NCBI RefSeq assembly: GCF_019649055.1
Contig: NW_026570461.1
Location: 1-64,000 of the forward strand
Length of the DNA stretch: 64,000 bases
Source: Paramacrobiotus metropolitanus
Lineage: Eukaryota; Tardigrada; Eutardigrada; Parachela; Macrobiotidae
Direction: 5' to 3'
Under the pieces are notes generated by a model. It saw only the letters and a program-made list of their open reading frames with translations, searched no databases and was not told the DNA's origin. The position numbers and the translations under genes were made by a program. Within the stretch, counting starts at the first letter, position 1; each line of letters opens with the position of its first letter. Shown here piece by piece: positions 48,749-58,900 of this stretch.

Positions 48749-51563
48749 TCAGACCGCGTGCTTGCGTTTGCGCTTGAATGGCGGACAGGGACAGTTGCCG
48801 GTGCAGGCCGGACACTCGGGCGGGTACATGGTGTGGCGGCGCTGATCCGATGGCACCCAGTCGAACTCGGTAACCTGCTCTGCATCTTCCGCTTCTGACG
48901 TCGGCGTTGCCGGCGCGATGGTTGCCATCAGGTTCCCCGCGGATGTCGGCAAAAGCGGTGAACCGGCATCAGTGGCTGTAGAGGAGTGGATAAAGCCTGA
49001 TTGTTTTTCACCTACACAAATTGAGCAATCACAGGTAAGAAGGCAGATTATTCACGCTATTACGCTGCCTCATAGTTCTGCTATAGTAATATGCAGAGCA
49101 GAAAAATTATACAAATTCCGCATCTAAACTTTGGCTGGCTATGGAAGACAAGATGTATCCTTGAAAGTACAGAAAGCTGCCTACAGAAGCTTTCGTAGTT
49201 AGTAGCTGATGACACAGTACAAAGCTGTGGTAGAGAAAATTATTTTTGAAATCAGTACAGATATGATTACCTATTTCGTGCAGTTTTCGCGCCACCGCAG
49301 CCGCCCGTTCGGTCTCCCCTCCAGGGGCTTTTTTGGCTATCTCTTCGTCTTGGTCGAATCCTTCATCTTGTTTGTCACCTGTCAGCTCTCGACTACGACC
49401 CGCCATAGTTGTCTCCACCGCCTGAGGGACGGTGGTCAGTGATCGAAGCGTGGTCAAAACAGCTGCAGTCTTGCCAGCAGCCGTCGTTGTCGTCTCTGGG
49501 ATGATGTCCACGTCATCCTTATTGTAAGTTACGGATTTTGCTGGGAAGACGAAATAATCACGTTTAAAAAATGGTAAACAATTGAAAAAAACAAAAAGCT
49601 GAAATACAGAAATTGACTAGAAAAACTGGTTTCCTTGAAAAAAATTTTTAAAAAAAGAAAACATAAACAGATGTCTATCGCACTCTTGATGCAAATAAAA
49701 ATAATCATTGTACAACCGTTTTTCATAGTACACTCTAGAACCGTTTTTCATAGTACACTCTAGAATAGAACAGAATAGTACGAGAACGTAGAATAGTACT
49801 TGCTTGTTATCAGCGAGAGTGAACCGGTGTTGTTGATATCTTCCACCGTGCTCGAGTAATCCACAGCGGTATCGTTCGATAACTTCGATGGTGTGAATGG
49901 CAGTATCGTTTCTGGTTCAAGTAGCAGATTTGTGGTTGTGTCTGTACTGGTCGTCAAGGTGGTACTAATGACGGTAGGCGTTGAGTCCAGGCTGGCTTCA
50001 GCTAAAGTTAAAGAGCTGCAAAATTAAATTCCGTCAAAACTTTGTAACTAACGAACTACTGCATACCTCGAGAAAAAGCGCTAAACGCTGTTGCCGCCAA
50101 CGTGATGCGCGCTGCTGAATTCGTAGCGACAGATGCAGCCGATGCCGTTGTTAGCTGCGTAGTGGATTCCTTAGCAATTGTTCTCTGCGTTGCTGTAAAA
50201 AAATTTTAAAAAAATGTTTACAGCAAATGTACTGATTGTGTAATATTTAAATATTAACATTATTATCTCAAATATGTTGGTCTGTTTATCAGAAATACTG
50301 TACAATTTGACAAATCAGAATATAAGATAAGTCATCTGCCTGCGCAAAAATTAAATTTTCTGACAAAATGAAGGCGCGTCAACGAAACTGCAATTCGTAG
50401 AACTGAAGGAACAGTAATAAATTAGAAAAACTGAAATAAATGGAAGAATTTTTAAAACGATGGTAAACGGTGCAACCTACCGGTGGATGGTGACACGAGA
50501 AGCCGGAATCTGCCACCTGGGCGATAATGGCAGAAACCGTTGTACTCGGACTGGTACACGCATTCGGCGATATAAGTGCACGCATAGACGCCTGCATCAG
50601 CCGGTGACACGTTCTGGAAAACGATGGTCTCACCCGCGACGCAGGTGGCGACACGGTCGCTGCACGACCGATGCACGACGCGGTCGTCTTTGGTCCAGAT
50701 GTTGGTGGCGCTGGGGATTTGGCGCGTCCAGCGATGGGACCGGGCTACCGGTCGGGGCGGCGGCGCTGCGTAGCGGTATTTCTGCTGACCGCCCAACGGC
50801 TGGCAGTTGCTGGACAGATAACTGTTCTCCACTACCTTCGTAGTTGCAATATCTTCCTGTGATCGATCTGGAACATTATTCTCTTAATTTATTTAATGCC
50901 CAGACTAATCGATTTACTAATTTTTAAAAAAAAGCTGTTAACAGCTGCTTTAGCAGCTGCTTAATATCGTAGTACGTTGTATATGCACATTAGCCAACTA
51001 AACCAGTACGAGGCAAGCGGCAACTCTTTCCCATCGCTTTAGTAAATTTTATCACTTTCCCCGCTGCATCTTTCCGTGTGCAGGCGCTCACGTGATACTT
51101 GATTTCAGCCGTTTCACGTCTAAACCGCCTTGCAGCTATAGTTGATTACGCAGACTGATAAAGAATATAGCGAAGAGGACGGCAGGTGAGATTTTATCGC
51201 CGGCTAAGTAAGCGCTGATTAGAATGGTGAATAGATACGATATCACGTGAGCGCCTGCACACGGGTAAGATGCAGCGGGGAAAGTGATAAAATTTACTAA
51301 AGCGATGGGAAAGAGTTGCCGCTTGCCTCGTACTTAGGAAACTTGGAAAATTAATCGTATTCATGCTCAGACGCTACTAGTAAAAGAATCGCACCTTGGG
51401 AAACTCGTTCGGCGAAGCAGTACATTCCGTTAAGCCACGGATTGACGGTGTGACGCGTGTCCCAGTGAAAATCGGGACAGAGCAAAACCGCAGGCAGCTG
51501 TCGTGGGCAACATTGAACCAGCGCAAACAGAAACATGAGAATGTTTTGGTACAACCAGCGCAT
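48749..51563 (-). CDS. Ig gene B: secreted Ig-mucin protein with Cys-rich basic tail
   Basis: Six exons on minus: 51,563-51,395, 50,867-50,481, 50,192-50,067, 50,001-49,804, 49,540-49,271 and 49,011-48,749; all introns phase 1; about 470 residues. Exon 1: signal peptide (MRWLYQNILMFLFALVQCC) and Cys segment ending GMYCFAERVSQ. Exon 2: Ig domain (NSYLSSNCQP ... NIWTKDD ... SPADAGVYACTY ... AECVYQ ... GFCHY). Exons 3-5: Thr/Ser/Ala-rich, mucin-like, exon 5 ending in a charged helix-like part (DQDEEIAKKAPGGETERAAA). Exon 6 ends VTEFDWVPSDQRRHTMYPP, ECPACTGNCPCPP, KRKRKH. Intron 4 uses a GC donor (A|GCAAGT). No membrane segment, so probably secreted and O-glycosylated. Paralogue of gene C, which lies head to head. 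Confidence 0.8.
49731..49767. repeat. tandem duplication in gene B intron 4
   Basis: ACCGTTTTTCATAGTACACTCTAGA occurs twice back to back (quoted core TTTTTCATAGTACACTC), just beyond the donor of exon 4. Recent slippage or duplication. Confidence 0.8.
51006..51333. mobile_element. MITE with about 90-bp near-perfect TIRs in gene B intron 1
   Basis: GTACGAGGCAAGCGGCAACT at the left is matched in inverse at the right end (CCGCTTGCCTCGTAC). The arms run about 90 bp with very few differences (one at CTTTCCGTG versus CTTACCCGTG). The outermost GTAC is palindromic, so the target duplication cannot be separated from the TIR. No coding sequence. High arm identity suggests recent mobility or gene conversion. 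Confidence 0.8.
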
Positions 51564-52929
51564 TTTAAAAAGTCCAAGCAATATAAACGCGATAAACCTA
51601 AGGCTAAGTTAAACTGTTTAAATTAGAGCTGTGCTGTAAAAATTGATTAATTCCTAGTGAAAAATGCGGTTTCTATTTTCGAACCAAAATTATCCGGAAA
51701 AATGTATAGCAGACGAAATGACGTGCACATGTTTCGAACGCGCCGTCGCCCCGAATGGATCGCACGAGCAGTGATCGCAAATCATCGCATTATCTGTGCG
51801 CTGGTTCGGTGCCAAAAAGTGTGTCACTGAAATCCCAAAACCCGAATTAAGGTAGCACTGCTGCCTAAAATAATCCCAGGTGCACTGTGTGACTGTTTAT
51901 TGTTACCTTTTGATTCGAGTCAATAGTTTAAATTTAAATAGAAAACATTTAAACGTTTTCAGGCGCCGAGTAGCCATACCGTGTCATACCGTGTCATGTA
52001 CAGAAACAAATCATCCGATATCCAGCACAATTCAAGTCGAGTATGAAATAAGTACATTTAACTATGTGCAAGTGTTTTAATTTTACGGATACTTACGCCG
52101 CAAGTAATAAGTATTCCTTTATATGGCATATGTACAGAGCGTACTGTAAACCAAACGTGCTGTAAATCCTTTAATCGCAAGTATGCTGCAAAGTAGCGCG
52201 ACAATAGTCTAGTGATTAGCAATTATTACCAAAAAGCGAACCACTCTAGAAAACACATGTATGTACAGTATAAGCCACTTGTACCGGGTTTATTAAATTA
52301 TTACCCCTAATCCTTAACTTCATCGCGCGGGTATTAACGTTAATTGCATCTTTAAAAACGTCAGTGTTCTCCGGTTAGTAGTGTCAACTTAGAACGTGTT
52401 CGTCATTCGTCAACAGAACCAAATGTATACGTTGTTGATTGTTGTATATACATGTGTTTTTAATTGATAATAATTATAATGTCGCAGATTAAATTTGGTT
52501 ATATAGCGTACTATACACTGTACAGCCCATACAGCTACCTAAAAATTCGAATGTCCTGTTGTATGGAATGTGAACGCATTCCTGCGCTTTGTGCTCCAGC
52601 CCTGCCCACAGAGTTGTATTATACCGAACTGGCCACGTGAACACCGTTCTTATGCCATTTCGATTTATGCCAGCTTTTATGCGTAGAATCTGAATATTAC
52701 ACTGTACGATAGCCATTTTTTGCATCACAAGTCACAACAGACCTGGCCCAGGCATATATATACCCGTTAATATCCTTCCGACGTGTTTATTAAGCTGCAA
52801 CCCATCGTAAATTTTCCATCATTGCTCTCATTGTGGGAAAAGCATAATAAAGAAGCTGTGAAGCAGCCAGTTTTCCTTGTAGACTATTTGTAGTGTGGAT
52901 ACCAGAGATTCTGCTCTGGGGTTAAATCC
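51564..52929. promoter_or_regulatory. divergent promoter region between Ig genes B and C
   Basis: 1.37 kb separates the two divergent start codons. CATATATATACCC at 52,753-52,764 is a TATA-like box about 170 bp upstream of gene C's start. Because TATATATA is palindromic it could equally serve the small minus-strand frame at 52,489-52,722. No further elements were identified by eye. Confidence 0.35.
52489..52722 (-). CDS. possible small gene, unrecognised
   Basis: An open frame of about 76 codons on minus (…NTTLWAGLEHKAQECVHIPY … CMGCTVYSTLYNQI) begins about 35 bases below a TATATATA box in the right orientation. No signal peptide. The VTLW/GxxC/Ser-V-like spacing is faintly reminiscent of beta/gamma-crystallin strands but is not convincing. 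It may be a chance frame in the shared promoter region. Confidence 0.2.
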   Translation of the reverse strand, partial: QKMAIVQCNIQILRIKAGINRNGIRTVFTWPVRYNTTLWAGLEHKAQECVHIPYNRTFEFLGSCMGCTVYSTLYNQI

Positions 52930-55900
52930 ATGGATTGCGGGAACCAAATGATCGTCTTGTATCTGACGCTGCTGGCCGTGCTCTTCCGTGTCCCGTGCAA
53001 CGAAGCGTGCGCCCGTTCCCCACGCTACCGCAACGAAGTGTACTGCCCCGAAAACAACGCGCTGGGAGGTGGAGAATGTGTGATCGAGTACTTTGCCCAA
53101 CCTGCAAGTATGCTGGCTCTGCTAACAAATTTTGTTTGTTTTTAATAATATTTTTATTTTGTTTTTAATATTTATTTTACCTTTTATATACTGTAGTGAG
53201 TGTATCGGCTCGAATTCGCTCGATCAAGTGGCACCACAGAGTTGGTGTACAGGAAAACCGCACACATTCCGCGTGTGCATGCTCATGCGCTCGCAAACAC
53301 GAACAGCGCATACTTTGCAAGTGCTGATTTCCCGTACACAAACTCTGTAGTGCCAGTCGATCGAGCCGCTACAGTATCTTATATGCCATTTATTATAATT
53401 TATTTTTTTCTTCATCTTTGATTTTCCTGGGAGATTTTATTACCGTTTTTATTTCCACTTCGTCGTCGTTTTCTTCTTAATTTTTTAGCTGCATCCTCTA
53501 ATAGAATTTGTTTGTTATTATTCAATCCGAAAACATAGCCGTTTTTAATTATCTATTGAATTTTGGCGTTTGACGCAAGGCGAACGCTAAAAGGAACAAA
53601 GCGCCGTGCGTGGGCCAATGTCAAAAGGAGGAAGGAAATTTTAGAGGAAGGAAATTTTGTGTGGTCAAAAGGAGGAAGGAAATTTTTCGGGTCAAAAGGG
53701 GGAAGGAAAGTTTCACAAAATTTCAATGGTATAATAAATTTTTTTGACGAATGAAATTTTTATAACCGGTAGCGTTTCGAAACATGTGGAACCGTTTTCC
53801 ACGAAAAAGAACAAGAAATTCAAATCAAAAACACGAAACAACAAAAAATTATGAAAAAACAGACGCACAAAAAGCAAGAGCATCGCTTTTGCTTAAAGAG
53901 CGCTTTTGCTTAAGACAATTGCTTATCCTCCGAATTGTGAAAACCAAAATACTGTATGTAAATACCACAGAAACATTTTTGCTTATGCCGTTCGTAACTT
54001 CGTGCGTCTTCATCGCCGCTATCATCGTAAGTATCATAACCTTCCATGTTGCTGCTAGATGACTGTACCGTTTTGTAGAAAAATAAAAAGGAAATGTGTA
54101 TAATTCTATGCATAGCCATAAACTGCCCATAATGCGCTCCCTTCCGCACCCACATAGACTACAGGCACCCCTTTTCTTGACGATCTAACATGGCCTGATC
54201 TAGCCATGTTAGATCGTCAAGAAAATCTTTGTAAACTAAAAAGACTGGTAAAAACCTTTGTCAGTCCTCTGGGGAAAAAACTAAAAACAGGTGCCCATAT
54301 TTCGCGGAAAAAAATGCGGTGAGAATTAAATAATACAAAAGGGTTAAACCGGACGCAAAAGGCAAAAGGGGCACCTATAAGAAATGCGGGTAAAAGGGGT
54401 GCTGATCGTCTCACCCAGTTAAAATCTTAATAAAACAATTAGTTTTTCATTTTAAGTACTTTTCTAAGAATTGCACAACGATACCCTTTACGAAGCAAAA
54501 TGTTTCTTGAGAAATGATGCTTTGCGCCAAATGCACCCATGTGCGTCGCCGCTTTTGCTCGTCCACCGGCTAGACTGCAGCCGTCAGCTGCGTCGGTCTG
54601 AACATGGGAAAGCTTGGTTGTTTTGAAGAGTTTCAAAGGAATCAGACAAGATCACACTTCGGTGGCATCGTAAAGCACACTCGTTGTGGCTAGATGGATA
54701 AACCTTCGGGTTTTGAAAGATAGTCTACATCGAGCGCGGTTTGGACTTAGATGGGTGACCACTCTGAGTTCAGGCTGCGAGTGCACGGCCCGCAAGGCCT
54801 GTGTGCGAAGTGCTTGGCTGAGGCAGCAATACCACCACGGAGACGGGCACGGGAGATGGAGGATCACAATAGAAGCTTTGGGCAAAACACACCATATCCA
54901 TCTGTTAACCATCTCTTATCGCATAACGTAAGGTTATGGTAAAATACTGGTATTCGTGATTGGGCTGAGTCACTTTTAACATAGCACTTCTCCAACCTAT
55001 ACAAAGTTCCTGCTTCTAAAAGTGTTAAAGTAATAAGATCTTCCCGTTTTTTTCATTCAAAAACTGCAAAAATTTATGAAAATGAAGTTTATTTATCTTT
55101 TTCTTCTTTACAAACGAAAGTTAATCTCCCGGCGAAAGTTTCTTTTGCTTCTTTGTGTGTTGAAAAAGCGAAAACTGCGATATGACTGGGTCCCTTTCGC
55201 TTTTAACCCAAGCGTCTTCACTGAAAAAGAAAGCTGGCGATATTTCCGTTTTACGATGTCCGAAATCGAAGACCTCCGAAAGCGCCTGATGATACCTGAC
55301 GTCGTGATTACAGCAAAACGTGAGCGTGCTTCTGGGATAGAGGCTCTGTGCATCTTGTTGCGTCGCCTTGTGTATCCTTCTCGATGGATTGATTTAAGGA
55401 TGTTTTTTGGACGGTCCGAAAGCAGTTTATGCCGTATATTTATGTGGATGTTAAATCACATCGACAAGACATTCCGATGGCTGCTGGAAGAGTGGAACCA
55501 GGACTGGCTTTCCGAAGACGATTTTCTCACGTTCGCAGGCGCCGTCGCTGCGAAAGGTGGTGTGTTGCGCGGATGTTTTGGGTTTCATCGATGGGACAGC
55601 ACGGCCTATCAGCCGCCCTAAATTTTACCAGCGGCAGTGCTTCGGTGGCCACAAACGCCACCATTGCTCGAAATGGCAAGCCATTCTGCTACCAAACGGC
55701 ATGATTTGTAGCTTATATGGTGGACACCGCGGATCCATGCACGACAGCACTCTTTTGACCGCGAGCAAAGTTTTGGACGCACTGCAGCAGAAATTCACGA
55801 CGTTTGATGGTCCCGAAAGGTTTGCCTTTATGGTGACTCGGGCTAAGGAAGAGGGGACCTCGTGAAGAAACCGTTCTCGAAAGTAGAAGTCATGAATGAC

Positions 55901-58900
55901 CGCCGTAAAAAATTGTTAAATAAGGGCTATGTCTCGGGTAAGGGAGCCTGTTGAATGGGGCTTTAAAGAGGTTGTTTCTAAATTCGCGTTTCTTGATTTC
56001 AAAAAACAAATGCGAATGTATGTTAATCCCATAAACAAGTTGTACCGCGTAGCTGTTATACTTATTAATTGTCATAACTGTCTGCATCATAACCAAGCAA
56101 GCAAGTATTTCGATTTAGAACCGCCTAGCCTGGATGAATACCTGATAACTTTGAATGATTAAAGCTGCATTATTCTTCCTTTTGTTTTATTGAAAATCTG
56201 GTAGACAGTTGGTACACAATTTACAGGAGCTAATTATCCGCCACACATTTTCTCTTTCAGTGCAAGTTCACGCTCTCTGCAGGCAATTTCCCGTTCCTGT
56301 AAATCAAGTTCTCGCATGCGTATGGTGTATTTACGCTGATCTTCTGCAGTGCGCAGTTCTTTTTCCAGCTCCATTTGTTTTTCTTTTAGTTGTTTCTCTT
56401 GTTCCATCTCCTTTTCTTTAAATTCGCGCGTCTGTTGTAGTTCTTTTTCCTTCAGTTTACATTTAAATTTATCGCCCTCAGCAATGGCTTTGACCGCTTC
56501 CATTTCAGCTGACATTTTGGGAGCTTTGGCTGGGCGGACGCGCTTCTGTCGCAATCGTCGTGCAGCCTTCTCACGTTCGAATTTTTCAGGGTCGAAATCC
56601 GGCTTTTGCATAGCAGCTTCTTCTTCGGCTGCAGAATCCACCCACATGTCGTCGTCCGACCTGTCGATATCACCCGAAACACTGGAAGATGGGAGACGGT
56701 AATCAGCCAAATCGTCGGTGCGTTTCTTTTTCGAGAACGTCGCCTCTCCAGCGCTCTGAATAGCCGCAGTTTCTGCGTTCCGTTTCTGGGCCTCCAACAC
56801 CTTCTGCTGCTTTTTCTGCTCACTCAGGGCCAGGGCATCACGCTTGCTCGCAGACAGAGAGGAAAGCGCTGACTCGATGCGGCCGAAAATTTCTTCCGTT
56901 CCAGTTCGGACTAGATTGCGTAGGTCCTGTTTGATGTAATATTCTACCAATTTGTCCACACGCGTCTGACAAGCACGATCAGTCAGTGGCGCATTGAATT
57001 TCTACATATAGAACACATAGATAAGCACATTCCGCACTGGACCGCAGTATGATAGCAAACTAAATCTCACCTTCGTGGCATTGAGATTTTCGGCGATCTT
57101 TTCCCAGCATTCCCTAGGATTCCGAGCTGCATACGGGTTCTGTTCGCTAGCCTCTTCCACCAGTAACAAATCCTGAGTTGACGTGAAACGATTTCGACGA
57201 TTCTTCGTGGTAGACTGGGCAAGATCTTCTGAGGCCTCCATTTTAAAACAGTTATAAAATGATGAAGATCTTAAGTGCAGCAAAATTTTTTAGTGACGTT
57301 AAAATTTAAATGTCAAAAAACACTTGTTGCTTGCGGTGTGGTAGCCCGCCACGGAGGTGGCAGTACACAAAGTACTGCAGCTGCAGCGCGCAGTTGGCTT
57401 TTTGGTGTCCTCCGATTTATTTTTTTCTTTCGTTCTGTGTAGTTTGTATATCCACACTTACACTTTAACCATACAGTATGGTTTAGAGCCCTTGCTCGGC
57501 TCGGCTCTGTCGGCGCTCGCGAGCACTTCGAGCGAGCAGGCGTCGTTTTGCGAATTTGCGAACTGAGCAATAGAAAAATTGCGAGCGAGCCGAGCGAGCG
57601 GGATGGTCGGGTGCGAGCGATCGCGAGCCAGGCTGACATTGTGCGAACTGGAAGTTTCTGTACAAAATTACATTGACCGACCTGAAACGATCTTAAACCA
57701 CCGTCACCTTCGCGCTTCGCGCGAATTGATTTATTTACTAACTTTCCTAGACCGGTTGGGACGCACGACTAAATTTTGATATTTTGTACTCGTAGCCAAC
57801 AAAAACATTATTTGACGGGTTTATGAATCAGTTGAATGATTTCTAAGAAAGGTGCATTTTAATTTTTGAGCATTCTATTATACGTATTTAATTCAGGCCA
57901 AATTAAGAAAACTACATCCAGTTGAAAATTAGAGAAATGTATTAGCAAAAAAATGAAAAGCTAATGATACGGACTACCAGTATGGAGATATAAGTGATTG
58001 TCTCTGAACATCCAATTACACTTATGTTAGTTATGTACTGAGTTTTTGTGTTGGTGAAAAGTTTGGTATAATTAATTCGTGCAAAAATTGATACGTAAAT
58101 TTTTGCCGATCTTACGAGCGAGCCGATTTAAAAATAAAATTACGAGCGAGTTGAGCGAGCAGAAGCAAATAAAATTGGAAAACGAGCGAGTTGAGCGAGC
58201 GGTGGTTTGGGCGCGAGCGAGCTGAGCGAGCAGGAAGTTTAAAAAAGCAGAAACGAGCGAGTTGAGCAGCACTTTTGCTGCTCGTGCAGGGCTCTAGTAT
58301 GGTTAAGTGTATGGCTATGGTTAAGCGGAGCGTTTGCCCAAAGCTTCTAATACCACCCTGGCTACTCAGTAACGGCTTGGACTGAAAGGCCTGTGATGTC
58401 CGCAGCACCAGTCGTGCCAAATGGAAGGAGACAGGGAGATCAGTCGAAGCAGAGGATTGGCGCCTTCCCTAGAGATGTGCTTGCTGTCTACCTGTTTAGA
58501 ATTCTCTTAGTCTGGTTCTGTTGAACGTCTTGCTCTGCCCGAGCCGGTTAGCGCCACTGCGCGTTAAAATAAAGCTGGCGCTCGCGTTTGCGAGCTGCTG
58601 CATACGATCTGTCTGTTGCAGTGTTATAGCCTCCATTGTAACTCTGCGTGAATGAATTACCGTACTTTGCACAAAATGTTCTGTCTGTCACCTGATTAAT
58701 GCATTGCTGACCATGTAAACCGAGCCGTTTTCGAAACAACTAGCCGCATAAAGCAATCGCAAAGTACCGGCTGTGTTTTTTCAAACATTTGCCTGTCCCT
58801 TACTCAGTCTTCATGCGCATTGCCCGGTACGGTAAAATGCATTATTACATATTTCTCAGGGTTCGTATTAATCGTATCAAATACAGAAGTTGTAAGAAAC

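Larger units (their letters stand above)
54871..58348. mobile_element. PIF/Harbinger element, two ORFs, transposase broken
   Basis: Bounded by a perfect 16-bp inverted repeat (AGAAGCTTTGGGCAAA at 54,871-54,886; complement at 58,333-58,348) and flanked by the 3-bp direct repeat AAT (54,868-54,870 and 58,349-58,351), as expected of this superfamily. It carries a DDE_4-type transposase on plus and a Myb/SANT-type protein on minus in convergent orientation, the usual Harbinger pair. An 813-bp hAT-like element (57,484-58,296) interrupts its right end. Non-autonomous in its present state. Confidence 0.85.

Noticed and set aside
54690-54865. Functional 5S rRNA gene
   Set aside because: Only the box C-like part matches; the 5' half and the closing stem do not.
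56349-56872. Plus-strand serine-rich ORFs
   Set aside because: Antisense shadow of the Myb-like ORF's charged coiled coil.
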